A stretch of 64,000 nucleotides of DNA from an uncultured Eubacteriales bacterium (GCA_900546615.1 URDJ01000006.1:17944-81943); one strand, 5' to 3'. Shown: positions 26,914 to 36,255, numbered from the stretch's first letter. Numbers and translations are program-made. Notes: generated by a model from the letters alone, not told the origin.

Positions 26914-29568
26914 ATGAAGGCTTTTGGACTTAATGAACTCAGGGAGATGTTTCTCTCGTTTTTTGAATCGAAGGGGCACCTGAGGCTGCCGAGTTTTTCG
27001 CTCATACCGCAGAACGACCCCTCGCTGCTGCTCATAAACTCGGGCATGGCGCCTATGAAGCCCTACTTCACCGGCGAGCAGACCCCGCCCCGCCGCCGCG
27101 TCTGCACCTGCCAGAAGTGCGTACGCACCGGCGATATCGAGAACATCGGCAAGACCGCGCGCCACGGCACCTACTTTGAGATGCTTGGCAACTTCTCCTT
27201 CGGCGACTACTTCAAGCACGAGGCCATCGCCTGGAGCTGGGAGTTCCTCACCAGCCCCGAGTGGGTCGGCATAGACCCCGACAGGCTATATCCCTCGGTC
27301 TACGAGGACGATGACGAGGCCTTCAACATCTGGCGCGACGAGATAGGTATCGCCCCCGAGCGCATCTTCCGCTTCGGCAAGGCCGACAACTTCTGGGAGC
27401 ATGGCACCGGCGCCTGCGGCCCCTGCTCCGAGATATACTACGACCGCGGCGAGAAATACGGCTGCGGCAAGCCCGACTGCACCGTCGGCTGCGACTGCGA
27501 CAGGTACATCGAGGTCTGGAACAATGTCTTTTCCCAGTTCAACTCCGACGGCCAGGGCCACTACACCGAGCTGGCGCAGAAGAACATCGACACCGGCATG
27601 GGCCTTGAACGCCTCGCCTGCGTCTGCCAGGGCGTGGACAGCCTGTTCGATGTCGATACCGTCATGAACATCACCCACAGGGTCTCGGAGCTGACCGGCG
27701 CGCACTACGGCGAGAGCCACAGGAACGACGTTTCCCTGCGCGTCATCACCGACCACATCAGGTCTGCAACCTTTATGATAGGCGACGGCGTCCTGCCCTC
27801 GAACGAGGGCCGCGGCTATGTCCTGCGCCGCCTGCTGCGCCGCGCCGCGAGGCACGGCAAGTTCCTCGGCGTGAACGAGCCTTTCCTCTACAAGGTCTGC
27901 GAGACCGTCATTAACGAGAATCGCTCGGCCTACCCCGACCTGGTGGACAAGCAGAGCTTCATCACCAAGGTCATCCGCACGGAGGAGGAGAGCTTCGCAC
28001 GCACGATAGACGGCGGCATGCGCATCCTCAGCGAGCTTATGGACGAGCTGAAGGCCAAAGGCGAGACCGTGCTCACGGGCGCGGACGCCTTCAAGCTCTA
28101 TGATACCTATGGTTTCCCGCTCGACCTCACGCAGGACGTGCTGGGCGAGGCGGGCATGACCGCCGACACCGAGGGCTTCAACGCCCTCATGCAGGAGCAG
28201 CGCGAGCGGGCAAGGGCAGCAAGGGGCGAAATAAGCGGCTGGTCCGGCCTCGACCTCGGCCTCGACGCCGTGCCGACAGTGTTCACGGGCTACGAGAAGC
28301 TCACGGACGAGGCAAAGGTGGAGGCGCTGGTCGTCGAGGGCGAGCTTTCGGGAGAATTGCGCGAGGGCGTCGAGGGCTCGGTGGTTCTCGACAGGACGCC
28401 GTTCTATGCCGAGATGGGCGGCCAGGTGGCCGACCATGGCACTATAGAGGCTGACGGTGCGCTCTTTGAGGTGCGCGACGTGCAGAAGACCAAGGGCGGC
28501 AAGTACCTGCACAGCGGCGCAATGAAAAAGGGCGAACTGAGATTGGACATGGCCGTGACCGCCAGCGTGGACGCCGACAGAAGGCGGGCCATCATGCGCG
28601 CGCACTCTGCGACGCACCTGCTGCACGCGGCGCTCCGCCAGGTGTTGGGCGACCATGTGCATCAGGCCGGCTCGCTGGTCGAGCCGGACAGGCTGAGGTT
28701 CGACTTCACGCACTTCTCGGCCATGACCGGCGAGGAACTGCTTGAGGTAGGCAGGATCGTAAACAGAGAAGTGCTCCGCGGCGACGCCATAGATGTTGCG
28801 GAGATGGGCATAGACGAGGCCAAGGCCCACGGCGCGCAGGCGTTGTTCGGCGAGAAGTACGGCGATATTGTCCGCGTCGTGACGATGGGCGATTTCTCGA
28901 GCGAGCTTTGCGGCGGCACGCACATGGACAACACTGCGAAGGTTGGCCCTTTCAGGATAGAGGCAGAGTTCTCCGTCGCCTCGGGCGTACGGCGCATCGA
29001 GGCAGTTACGGGCCTGGAGTTCTTCCGCCAGAATGAGGAGAACAACCTGAAGCTCATGGAGATGGCTAACGTGCTCAAGTCCTCGCCGTTTGAGATGGTC
29101 GAGAAGGCCAAGGCCGCCATGAGCGACATCAAGGAACTCCGCCGCAAGGTCGAAGCGCTTCAGGACAAACTGCGCTCGGGCGAGCTGGATGGCTTCATTG
29201 CCTCGGCAAAGAAGGTTGGGGATTTGCGAGTAATTACGGCGACGAGGCCCGGTTCCACGGCCGACGAGATGCGCCGCGCCGGGGATTTCCTGCGCGACAA
29301 GGCACCCAATCTGGTGGCGGTATTTGCCGCGGTCGAGGGCGAGGACAAGATCACCTTCTTTGCTGTCTGCGGCAAAAACGCGGTGGAAAAGGGCGTAAAG
29401 GCCGGCGACCTCATAAAGCAGGTAACGGCGATGACCGGCGGCCGGGGCGGCGGCAAGCCCGACTTTGCCATGGGCGGCGGCAAGGATACGCTCATGCTGG
29501 ACAACGCTCTCGCCATGGTCGATAACTTCGTTGCGATAAAGCTCGGACTTTTGAAGGAGGAGAAGTAA
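26914..29568 (+). CDS. alaS: Alanyl-tRNA synthetase
   Basis: Class II synthetase of 884 residues. The start MKAFGLNELREMFLSFFESKGH is canonical and preceded by GGGAGGT; a longer in-frame TTG start falls in the promoter. The aminoacylation core has NSGMAPMKPYFTG, RHGTYFEMLGNFSFGDYFK and GCGRGYVLRRLLRRAARHG-like segments. The editing domain carries the zinc ligands HSATHLLHAALRQ near 588 and CGGTHMDNT near 669. The C-terminal DHHA1 domain ends with GGRGGGKPDFAMGGGK. The hit gene begins on the very next base after its stop. Confidence 0.98.
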   Translation: MKAFGLNELREMFLSFFESKGHLRLPSFSLIPQNDPSLLLINSGMAPMKPYFTGEQTPPRRRVCTCQKCVRTGDIENIGKTARHGTYFEMLGNFSFGDYFKHEAIAWSWEFLTSPEWVGIDPDRLYPSVYEDDDEAFNIWRDEIGIAPERIFRFGKADNFWEHGTGACGPCSEIYYDRGEKYGCGKPDCTVGCDCDRYIEVWNNVFSQFNSDGQGHYTELAQKNIDTGMGLERLACVCQGVDSLFDVDTVMNITHRVSELTGAHYGESHRNDVSLRVITDHIRSATFMIGDGVLPSNEGRGYVLRRLLRRAARHGKFLGVNEPFLYKVCETVINENRSAYPDLVDKQSFITKVIRTEEESFARTIDGGMRILSELMDELKAKGETVLTGADAFKLYDTYGFPLDLTQDVLGEAGMTADTEGFNALMQEQRERARAARGEISGWSGLDLGLDAVPTVFTGYEKLTDEAKVEALVVEGELSGELREGVEGSVVLDRTPFYAEMGGQVADHGTIEADGALFEVRDVQKTKGGKYLHSGAMKKGELRLDMAVTASVDADRRRAIMRAHSATHLLHAALRQVLGDHVHQAGSLVEPDRLRFDFTHFSAMTGEELLEVGRIVNREVLRGDAIDVAEMGIDEAKAHGAQALFGEKYGDIVRVVTMGDFSSELCGGTHMDNTAKVGPFRIEAEFSVASGVRRIEAVTGLEFFRQNEENNLKLMEMANVLKSSPFEMVEKAKAAMSDIKELRRKVEALQDKLRSGELDGFIASAKKVGDLRVITATRPGSTADEMRRAGDFLRDKAPNLVAVFAAVEGEDKITFFAVCGKNAVEKGVKAGDLIKQVTAMTGGRGGGKPDFAMGGGKDTLMLDNALAMVDNFVAIKLGLLKEEK

Positions 29569-29913
29569 ATGGATGGCTGCCTTTTCTGCATGATATCGAA
29601 GGGTGATATCCCCTCGAACAAGGTGTACGAGGACGAGAGCGTGCTGGCGTTCCGGGACATAAACCCGCAGGCGCCGACGCATATACTGGTCATCCCGAAG
29701 GAGCACGTCGCGGACTCTGCGGCGGGCATCACGGCTGAGAATTCGGCAGTGGTGGCGCATATCTTCGAGGTGATAGCGAAGATAGCGGCGCAGGAGGGGC
29801 TGGACGCTGGCTTCCGTGTAATCACGAACTCCGGCAAGGCGGCGGGCCAGACGGTGCCGCACCTGCACTTCCACATCCTCGCTGGCGCGGACATGGCCGA
29901 AAAGCTGATCTGA
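29569..29913 (+). CDS. hit: HIT-family nucleotide hydrolase
   Basis: A 114-residue histidine-triad protein of the HinT type, which hydrolyses AMP-lysine and related purine phosphoramidates, including aminoacyl-adenylates. The start CLFCMISKGDIPSNKVYEDE and the triad PHLHFHILAG near residue 97 are diagnostic. It abuts alaS with no gap, fitting a clean-up role next to an aminoacyl-tRNA synthetase, though that link is inference. Confidence 0.95.
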   Translation: MDGCLFCMISKGDIPSNKVYEDESVLAFRDINPQAPTHILVIPKEHVADSAAGITAENSAVVAHIFEVIAKIAAQEGLDAGFRVITNSGKAAGQTVPHLHFHILAGADMAEKLI

Positions 29914-29940
29914 CCCCGGGGCGGAGAAAAAAGAATAATA

Positions 29941-29972
29941 AGGCCGGGCGGCCCACACGGGCTGCCCGGCCT
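29941..29972 (-). terminator. Hairpin with minus-strand T-run, second terminator of the XRE gene
   Basis: 14-bp stem AGGCCGGGCGGCCC / GGGCTGCCCGGCCT (one G-T pair) with an ACAC loop. The A-run GAGAAAAAAGAATAATA precedes it on the plus strand, giving a T-run only for leftward transcripts. Confidence 0.75.
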
Positions 29973-29978
29973 GAACGC

Positions 29979-30015
29979 AAAATGGCAGCCTGAAATGGTT
30001 TCAGGCTGCCATTTT
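29979..30015. terminator. Bidirectional terminator between hit and the XRE gene
   Basis: Perfect 17-bp inverted repeat, AAAATGGCAGCCTGAAA and its complement, with a TGG loop. T-rich flanks on both strands suit the convergent hit (+) and XRE (-) genes. Its edge overlaps the XRE stop. Confidence 0.93.
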
Positions 30016-30364
30016 ATTTCATCAGTGCAGCGAGCAGCTTGTCCACAATGTCTTTGGCCTCCCAAAACTGTTCATCAGGCAGACGCTCCAGCCGTTCCGC
30101 CAACATCTTTGAGGCAGCTGCCCTTTCGCTGCCATCGTCTGCCGGCGTCCCGAAAAGTATGGCGTCAGATGAAATGGAAAGCGCATTGCATATCTTCCTC
30201 AGCGACGTAAGAGACAAGCCGACAGCGCCGCACTCTATTGCGGAGACGTGTTTTTCTCCAAGACCGATCATTTCAGCAAATCGCTCCTGCGTGAACCCGG
30301 CATTTTCTCTGGCGTGTTTTACATTTAGACCTATCTCAACATTAATTGACTTCTTCTCCTTCAT
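30014..30364 (-). CDS. XRE-family helix-turn-helix regulator
   Basis: A 116-residue Cro/C1-type protein. The HTH covers residues 10-65 (GLNVKHARENAGFTQERFAEMIGLGEKHVSAIECGAVGLSL). The C-terminal 45 residues (LERLPDEQFWEAKDIVDKLLAAL) look like a helical oligomerisation tail. Its base composition is lower in GC than the flanking core genes. It is divergent from the SLOG-like gene with an AT-rich control region between them, and is probably the regulator of both. Confidence 0.88.
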   Translation of the reverse strand: MKEKKSINVEIGLNVKHARENAGFTQERFAEMIGLGEKHVSAIECGAVGLSLTSLRKICNALSISSDAILFGTPADDGSERAAASKMLAERLERLPDEQFWEAKDIVDKLLAALMK

Positions 30365-30404
30365 CCAAACACCACCTTTGCATTTAGTTTATTGAACAGT
30401 GACG

Positions 30405-30452
30405 TTGACCATAACCATCTAACAATATTATAATAAGTAATAATTATAATAT
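30405..30452 (+). promoter_or_regulatory. Promoter and AT-rich inverted repeat between XRE and SLOG-like genes
   Basis: TTGACC at 30405-30410, 18-bp spacer, TATAAT at 30429-30434. Overlapping the -10 box is a perfect 10-bp inverted repeat, ATATTATAAT at 30425-30434 and ATTATAATAT at 30443-30452, separated by 8 bp. The position fits an operator for the divergent XRE repressor. Confidence 0.6.
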
Positions 30453-30485
30453 TACTTTCGGATAGCCTGAGGGAGGCCACGGTTT

Positions 30486-30914
30486 ATGAAGTCCTGCTTT
30501 TTAATTGGACACAGGGATGCTCCCATAACTGTTTTGCCTGAGCTTATACAGGAGATAGAGCGTCATATAATGGAGTATGGCGTATATGATTTCGTTGTTG
30601 GGCGTTATGGAAGTTTTGACCGGCTTGCAGCCATTGCCGTCAGTGAGACGCTACTTCATCCGTATGCTTTTGACCTGCCGTTATCCAAATCGGAGGAATT
30701 TGATGCAGTATTTTATCCGCCCGGAATGGAGAGCGTCCCAAAGCGGCTTGCCATTGTTCGTGCGAATCAATATATGATAGAGCACAGCACACACCTGATC
30801 GCGTATGTCAGCCACCCCTCAGTGGGTTCTCGCATGGTCTTTGAAGCGGCGTTGGCGTGTCAAAAGCGAGGACTTATGTGTGTTACGAATATTGCTGGGC
30901 GGCATCCTTACTAG
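30486..30914 (+). CDS. SLOG-like Rossmann-fold protein of unknown function
   Basis: A 142-residue soluble protein. It opens with CFLIGHRDAP, has VYDFVVGRYGSFDRLAAIAV near 40 (the nucleotide-binding-like loop followed by an FD pair), FDAVFYPPGMESVPKRLAIVRANQYMIEHSTHLIAYV near 80, and ends RGLMCVTNIAGR. This order (GHR, GxFD, R-N-MI--S--LIAY) is that of the SLOG superfamily, related to YpsA/DUF1273, whose members bind nucleotides or their derivatives. No function is established for this clostridial group. It is AT-richer than its surroundings. Confidence 0.75.
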   Translation: MKSCFLIGHRDAPITVLPELIQEIERHIMEYGVYDFVVGRYGSFDRLAAIAVSETLLHPYAFDLPLSKSEEFDAVFYPPGMESVPKRLAIVRANQYMIEHSTHLIAYVSHPSVGSRMVFEAALACQKRGLMCVTNIAGRHPY

Positions 30915-30962
30915 AGTGATCTGCCTTTCCCATCGACAGATCAGCATATCAGTAAAAAATAA

Positions 30963-30999
30963 AAGAGAATATCCGGAGCTGCGCCCAGGATATTCTCTT
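30963..30999 (-). terminator. Terminator of the solute-binding protein gene
   Basis: 12-bp perfect stem AAGAGAATATCC / GGATATTCTCTT with a 13-nt loop. The T-run (TTTTATTTTTTAC) is on the minus strand, 18 nt after the stop of the leftward gene. Confidence 0.85.
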
Positions 31000-31017
31000 G
31001 ATTGTGCTGTCCTAAGC

Positions 31018-32973
31018 TTATCCGTACTTCTCCGCCAGAAACGTCCCGAGCCGGTCACCCAGCAGTGCCGCCGTGTCCTCGAGGCTGCGCTGTCCGGCGA
31101 GAAAGGCCCCGGCGTCCTCGCGGATGATGTCGACCAGCTCGGCGTCGTAGTAGATGACCGTGTCCAGGCTCTCCACCAGCCCCAGCATCATGTCCGCCTG
31201 CCGCTCCGTGATGGAGGGTTCCCAGGAAAACACCGTCTCATAGTGCCGCCCCTCGTAATCCCAGGTGCCGTCCTCGCGGATGACCACCTTCTCCGGGTCG
31301 AGGTCCTCGTGCGGGTGCAGCAACTCGTAGAAGACGTCTTCCAGGGCTGCCATATTTAAGCTGAACATGAAGTTTTCCCTCTCCGCGACGCACCAGCGGA
31401 TGAACTCCCAAGCCGCTTCCGGTTCCGGTGTGGCGGCGTGTACGCCCATCGCGGCAATGGGGCTTATATATGAGCCGCCGGGAAAGCCCACGGGCCAGAG
31501 CTCGAGGCCGCGCTCTTTTTCCGTATTTATGAGCGCCATGTGATTCGTCAGGACGGATACGGACAAGGTGTCCGGGCTGAAGCTCTCGGCCTTGTTCATG
31601 CTGCCTGCCATCTCCAGCAGCTCAGTGAACTCCGGAGAGCCAAAGTCGCAGTCCGCGCCCTGCCTGCTGTGCTCTATCCAGAGCGGGATGGAGTATGTCA
31701 GGAACTCATCCCCGGCAGAATAGTTGAAGCCTATACCCTCGAAATCTGATATCGGGTGGATGTAAGAGCGGCCAAAATCCGCCTCGAGGCCGACGAGGGT
31801 ATACACATAATACTCCGGCGAGACCGCATAAAGCGCACCGTCCGTCTCGAAGGGCTCGAGCAGGAAGTCCTCGCGCGGGAAGTCGCCCATGAGCGTGTAC
31901 ATATCGAGCAGCCAGCCGTTTGCCGCCATGGACTCAGGCGAATTATAGCCGAAGCCTATGATGTCCGGCGCCTCGTCCGAGGCCATCAGAGCGACCAGGG
32001 CCTCATGCGGCATCTCGGGCAGCAGCTCGACGCGGATATCGCTGTGCGTGCGGTTGAACTCGTCGATATACGAGGGTATGTAGCTGTTTTCATCCATATG
32101 CGCCAGCGTGAGCGTCACCCGCTCCGGCTGCTCCGTGTCCGCCTCCGTCGCCGGGCGGAGCACGCCCGCAGCGCTGCCGTCGTATGCGGCGTAGAGTCCA
32201 TCGCCCAGCTCCGCGACCCACAGCGAGGCGGCGGAGAACACGAGGCCGCTGTCGGCCCAGAGGACGATGTATTCCGCGCCCGAGTCCGTGTCGCGGACGA
32301 GGCCCCGTGTGTCCGTCCAGAGCCAGCCGCCGAGCGCGTCCTGAAGGACGCAGTCCTCGGTCAGCGCCGCCGGGCCGGGGCTGAGGGCACCGTCCGGGCT
32401 GAGATTTGCAAATTTAGTCTCGGCTTTTTCGCGGTATTTGAGGTTCACGCCGCTGTCCGTCGCGGCAAGGCCCATGACGTTTTCCAGCTCGTATTCGAGC
32501 AGCAGACTGAAGTCCTCGTCTATGCAGCGGACATAGCCGTCGGCGCAGGCGAGCCAGAGCGCGCCGCCGGACCAGCACATATCCGTGACCTCGCCGGGCC
32601 AGTCCGACTCAAAGCTCTCGCTGCCGCCCTCGAGCCTGTGCAGGCTGAGCTCAACGTGCTCAGCGTACTCCTCGTCCCAGTAAATGTCGAGCGTCCAGAC
32701 GCCGCCCTCGCCGCCTGCGGCAAGGGCTGTGGCCCGGAGATCATCCGGCGCGTCGAGCGGCGCGCCCGCTTCGGGCCACACGGCGGCGCAGGAACCTTCC
32801 GCACAGTCGTAGACCTCGCCGCCGCTGACGGCGGGGAAGCCCTGGATCTCGATCTCATCCAACAAATACTTCATAGCCTCGCCCTGAGAGGCGGTCGGCA
32901 GGGCAGTATTCCCAGCAGCGCCGCAGCCCGTGAGGGTGAATAATACGAGCGCGAGGGCAAGAATCCGTTTCAT
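31018..32973 (-). CDS. Extracellular solute-binding lipoprotein with N-terminal propeller-like region
   Basis: A 651-residue lipoprotein. The signal peptide ends in the lipobox LTGC (residues 14-17). Residues 30-270 are Trp/Asp/Gly-rich with repeated GG-W and DG-V segments, resembling beta-propeller blades. Residues 285-651 are an ABC-transporter-type solute-binding fold: VTLTLAHMDENSYIPSYIDEFNRTHSDIRVELLPE, DIIGFGYNSPESMAANGWLLDMY, AAMGVHAATPEPEAAWEFIRWCV. This two-part design is known in Oscillospirales. No permease or ATPase gene is adjacent, so the ligand and role (transport or sensing) are open. A partly deleted paralogue lies just upstream. Confidence 0.88.
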   Translation of the reverse strand: MKRILALALVLFTLTGCGAAGNTALPTASQGEAMKYLLDEIEIQGFPAVSGGEVYDCAEGSCAAVWPEAGAPLDAPDDLRATALAAGGEGGVWTLDIYWDEEYAEHVELSLHRLEGGSESFESDWPGEVTDMCWSGGALWLACADGYVRCIDEDFSLLLEYELENVMGLAATDSGVNLKYREKAETKFANLSPDGALSPGPAALTEDCVLQDALGGWLWTDTRGLVRDTDSGAEYIVLWADSGLVFSAASLWVAELGDGLYAAYDGSAAGVLRPATEADTEQPERVTLTLAHMDENSYIPSYIDEFNRTHSDIRVELLPEMPHEALVALMASDEAPDIIGFGYNSPESMAANGWLLDMYTLMGDFPREDFLLEPFETDGALYAVSPEYYVYTLVGLEADFGRSYIHPISDFEGIGFNYSAGDEFLTYSIPLWIEHSRQGADCDFGSPEFTELLEMAGSMNKAESFSPDTLSVSVLTNHMALINTEKERGLELWPVGFPGGSYISPIAAMGVHAATPEPEAAWEFIRWCVAERENFMFSLNMAALEDVFYELLHPHEDLDPEKVVIREDGTWDYEGRHYETVFSWEPSITERQADMMLGLVESLDTVIYYDAELVDIIREDAGAFLAGQRSLEDTAALLGDRLGTFLAEKYG

Positions 32974-32985
32974 GTTTCGCCTCCT

Positions 32986-34408
32986 TTATCCGAACTGTTC
33001 AGAGATGTACGTCTCAGCCCTGTCCTGAATTATCGTGCAGACGTCTTCAACGGACTTCGCCCCGGCGAAGTATGCGGCGGCTTCCTCAAGGACGATCTGC
33101 GATAGCGTTGAGCCGGCCGAATCCTTGTGCGTCAGCCCATCCAGCAGCCTCGACATGGTATCTGAGCAAGACCCCGACTCGCGCAGCTGTTCTTCGACGA
33201 CGGCGCGGGATATGGGTATGGCCTCGAGCGAGAGCTCCGCCTGCGTCTTCTCGTCGCTGAGGATAAAGTGCAGGAACTCCCACGCCGCAGTTGTATTGCC
33301 GCTCGAAACTATGCCCATGTCGGAAGTTATGAGCAGCCGCGAGCCGCGTGCTGAGGTCCTTGAGCCTGTCGTCGATGTTGGGGAACGAGTACGCAAGGTC
33401 TGTTACCTCGACGTAGTATTCCTGCTGGGAGGCGTTGAAGCTGGCCGCATACCTGCTCAGGTCAGGAACGCTGCCGAGCGACTCAAGCCTTATTACCTGA
33501 CGCACGGGGCGCTCCTCGTCGCCCATAAAGCAGTGCATGGGCACACCTATGCCTACCGGCCTGAGCATAAAGTCGTCCTCGCCGAGCACATAGGGGAGGA
33601 AACCGCCCTCAAAGCTCAGGCCGATGTCGCGGAGCAGGAGTATGGGCTCCACTTTGCCGCTGCCGCACTCGACTGACCAGAGGCCGAGCGAGTCCCGGTC
33701 GACCGCGACGAAGTCATATACGCCGCCGCCGGAGTAGATAAGGCGCATCGCGCGCCCGAGACGATAGGGCTTGCCCGTTTCCAGGGTCTCCGGGTCGATG
33801 TCATAGCAGTTTGTGTAGTCCATGCCGCTCTGCATGACGGTAAGCCCGGCGCCGGTCAGCACGATGCCCTCGGCCCCGTTGCGTTCGGTCTCGACAGAGC
33901 CTTTCAGTTCGCCGTCCGCAGTGTAGACGAATATGTTCTCTATGCAGTCTGCAAAGACCAGCCCGCCTCCGGCTTCAAGGTCGCCGAGCATGCCCCATGT
34001 CTGCACAAATTCTAAGCCGGAGAGGTCTATTTCAGTCAGCAGCTCGCCGTCGTAGGAGCGCAGCTCCAGAACGGGCAGGCTCTCGCCCTCGCGGACGCAC
34101 TCGAGCCATACGCCCTCCTCAGCCACGGCGATTTTCTTTACTTCGGACAGGCTGTCAAGCTCAAAGAGCGGTTCGAGCAGTGCGCCGTCCCAGCGGCAGA
34201 GGGCTCCGTCGGCTATGGTGTAGAGCTCGCCGCCGCAGACGTCGGTAGCGCTAGCGTAGAAGTCCGCAGCCACAGGCTCCGAGACCATGCGCGTCTCGGC
34301 GGAGCTCGTCTCCGGCACCCGCGTTGGGGATGCCGCAGGCAAAGCTTCACCCTTGCCGCAGGCGGCAAGGGTGAGAAGGACCAGTGCGAGTGCAAATACC
34401 CGCTTCAT
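32986..34408 (-). pseudogene. Decayed paralogue of the solute-binding lipoprotein (internal deletion and frameshift)
   Basis: The 5' part encodes a lipoprotein start (MKRVFALALVLLTLAACG, lipobox LAAC), the propeller-like region and the first strands of the solute-binding fold up to IDDRLKDLSTRLAA. At about 33331-33350 the frame is lost. The other frame then resumes with SRLLITSDMGIVSSGNTTAAWEF, which lines up with the C-terminal part of the intact neighbour (AAMGVHAATPEPEAAWEF), and ends normally at EQFG. Roughly 200 residues of the binding domain are missing relative to the neighbour. No functional protein is expected, unless the break is an assembly error. Confidence 0.85.
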
Positions 34409-34520
34409 TTTCTGTGCCTCCTTTTCACCTTAGCACAGTTTAGCAGGCGCTTGTATCAGATTTGCATCAAGGGGACTGGGCGAAAATGACGAAATATGGG
34501 TGCAAAAATCGTGCAACTCG

Positions 34521-36050
34521 TCAGCTTATGCGGCAAAGCCCCTCTGGCCTCAGCTCGTAGACCGCTGTGCAGACCTCGCCTATAAATTTGCGGTCGTGCG
34601 AGACGCTGATGACCGAGCCGCGGAAGCTGCGCAGCAGTTCGCGTATGACCGGGCCGGAGAGAGGGGAGAGGTTGCGCGTCGGTTCGTCAAGTATGAGCAC
34701 CTCCGCGCCCTCGAGGGCCATGGAGGCCAGCAGCAGCTTCGCCCTCTGCCCGCCCGAGAGCGCCCGGCAGGGCTGCTCCATCTCCTTGGACGTGTAGCGC
34801 AGGCTTCCCAGCATGGCGCGGATGCGCTGTTCCTCGGCGCGGCTGCCTGAGCCGTTGAGCAGCTCCACGGGGCTCTCGTCCGTGTCCAGCCTCTCGCCAA
34901 GCTCCTGCGGCATGTAAGCTGCGCGGATGTCCCGGCGCTCCAGCAGCTCCGAGGCGATGCGCCGCAGCAGCGTTGTCTTGCCCGCGCCGTTGCCGCCGAC
35001 TATGCAGACCCGCTCCGGGCCAGTGACGCGCAGTTCCACGTCCCGCGCCAGGACGCGCCCGTCCACCTCGAGGACGGGCAGCGCCAGCTCGAGTACCCGC
35101 TTGCCGTTAGGCACGCAGGCCGCCGAGGGGAAGCTGAGGAAGATGGCCTCCTCCGTCTCGGGCAGGGCGGTCAGGGCCTCGCGCTCGCGCTCGAAGCGCC
35201 TGCCCATGGACTGCACCGTGTGCATCTTCTTCTTGAGCAGCCGCCCGCTGTGCGGGTCCTGGCGCGAGACGCCGCGCTGGGCGCTCTCCACCTTCTGGCG
35301 TATCTGGCGGTAGCGCTCGAGCTTCGCCTCGAATTCCTCGCGCTCCTTGCGCGCGGCCTGCTCCTGCCGCGCGAGGCTGCGATAGCGAGTCTCGACGTAG
35401 TCGCGGTAGGGCAGGCGCGCCACCGTCGCCCGGGGCAGGGTCTTGCGCCGGAGCAGCTCTAGGTGTATGACCACGTTCGCCGTGCGCTCTATGAGCGTCT
35501 CGTCGTGCGAGACGAACAGCACCGGCTCGCGCCGGCTCAGGATGAAGCCCTCGAGCCACTCCAGGGAGTCGAGGTCGAGGTCGTTCGAGGGCTCGTCGAA
35601 CAGGTAGAGCTCCGGCTGCTCCGCCGCTATGCAGGCAAGCTGCATTTTTATGCGCTCGCCGCCCGAAAACTCGCGCAGGGGCCGCTCCGCCGTGAAGAAG
35701 GAGAGCGGCAGGCCCAGCTCCTTGGAGAGCGCCGCGCGCTCCTTCGGCGTCAGCGACATGAAGCCCGCCGAGGCCTCGAAAAGCTCGCGCGCCGGCCTCG
35801 AGAGCCGCGTGGATTCCAGCTCCTGCGGCAGATAGCCTGTGCGCCCGCCGGCGGACACCTCGCCCGACCACTCGGCGTAGCCCTCGACAGAGGCCGGGTC
35901 GTGTATGAGCCTCAGCAGCGTGGACTTGCCGTTGCCCTCCTCGCCTATGAGCACGGCCCGCTCGCCGGGGCCCAGGAGAAGTGAAAAGTTATTCAGTATT
36001 TCGCGTAGGTCGCGCCTGTGCGTTATTGAAAGCCTGTCGATAGTAAGCAT
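34521..36050 (-). CDS. ABC-F family ATPase (possible antibiotic-resistance ribosome protection factor)
   Basis: A 509-residue soluble protein with two ABC domains and no TM segments. Domain 1: IGEEGNGKSTLLRL, LREFSGGERIKMQLA, LYLFDEPSNDLDLDSLEWLE and SHDETL. Domain 2: VGGNGAGKTTLLRRI, ALSGGQRAKLLLA, VLILDEPTRNLSPLSG and SHDRKFI. The linker between them is a charged helical pair (about 230-290), the part that in ABC-F proteins reaches into the ribosomal P/E site. The start at 36050 has AAAGGAG upstream. Length and the regulated leader fit the resistance subgroup (Vga/Lsa/Msr-like), but this is inference; a housekeeping ABC-F is possible. Confidence 0.88.
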   Translation of the reverse strand: MLTIDRLSITHRRDLREILNNFSLLLGPGERAVLIGEEGNGKSTLLRLIHDPASVEGYAEWSGEVSAGGRTGYLPQELESTRLSRPARELFEASAGFMSLTPKERAALSKELGLPLSFFTAERPLREFSGGERIKMQLACIAAEQPELYLFDEPSNDLDLDSLEWLEGFILSRREPVLFVSHDETLIERTANVVIHLELLRRKTLPRATVARLPYRDYVETRYRSLARQEQAARKEREEFEAKLERYRQIRQKVESAQRGVSRQDPHSGRLLKKKMHTVQSMGRRFEREREALTALPETEEAIFLSFPSAACVPNGKRVLELALPVLEVDGRVLARDVELRVTGPERVCIVGGNGAGKTTLLRRIASELLERRDIRAAYMPQELGERLDTDESPVELLNGSGSRAEEQRIRAMLGSLRYTSKEMEQPCRALSGGQRAKLLLASMALEGAEVLILDEPTRNLSPLSGPVIRELLRSFRGSVISVSHDRKFIGEVCTAVYELRPEGLCRIS

Positions 36051-36051
36051 G

Positions 36052-36115
36052 AAAAAGCCCGCTCCTTTGCAGATTCTGCCCCGAAAACCGGCATGCAGAC
36101 GCGCAAAGAGCGGGC
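36052..36115 (-). promoter_or_regulatory. Terminator-like hairpin overlapping the ABC-F ribosome site (attenuator candidate)
   Basis: On the minus strand the arm GCCCGCTCTTTGC (36115-36103) can pair with GCAAAGGAGCGGGC (36070-36057, one bulged G). TTTTT follows at 36056-36052, and the ATG comes two bases later. The 3' arm contains the AAAGGAG ribosome site, so folding would both end transcription and hide the site. A second pairing, GGCCCG with CGGGCC around 36165-36190, gives an alternative upstream structure. Confidence 0.7.
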
Positions 36116-36213
36116 CGTTCCATGTAGGGCGGCTCTCTGCTGAAACCTGATCCGGCATAGCAAGCCCGGCCCGACGTTACCCGGGCCGCGGGGCTGGCTT
36201 TGCGTAGATCAGC

Positions 36214-36237
36214 TTATTTCAGCATCTTCCCACCCAT
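36214..36237 (-). CDS. Candidate leader peptide (7 codons) upstream of the ABC-F gene
   Basis: ATG-to-TAA frame encoding MGGKMLK, starting about 12 nt after the predicted transcription start and followed by the hairpin-rich leader. Leader peptides of this kind control several resistance ABC-F genes by ribosome stalling. The ribosome site (GAGGA) is close to the ATG, so translation is uncertain. Confidence 0.4.
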   Translation of the reverse strand: MGGKMLK

Positions 36238-36255
36238 TTCCTCAGTATTTGCTTC

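Noticed and set aside
27286..29958. Long minus-strand frame opposite alaS and hit
   Set aside because: Antisense shadow of two certain genes, no ribosome site or recognisable domain.
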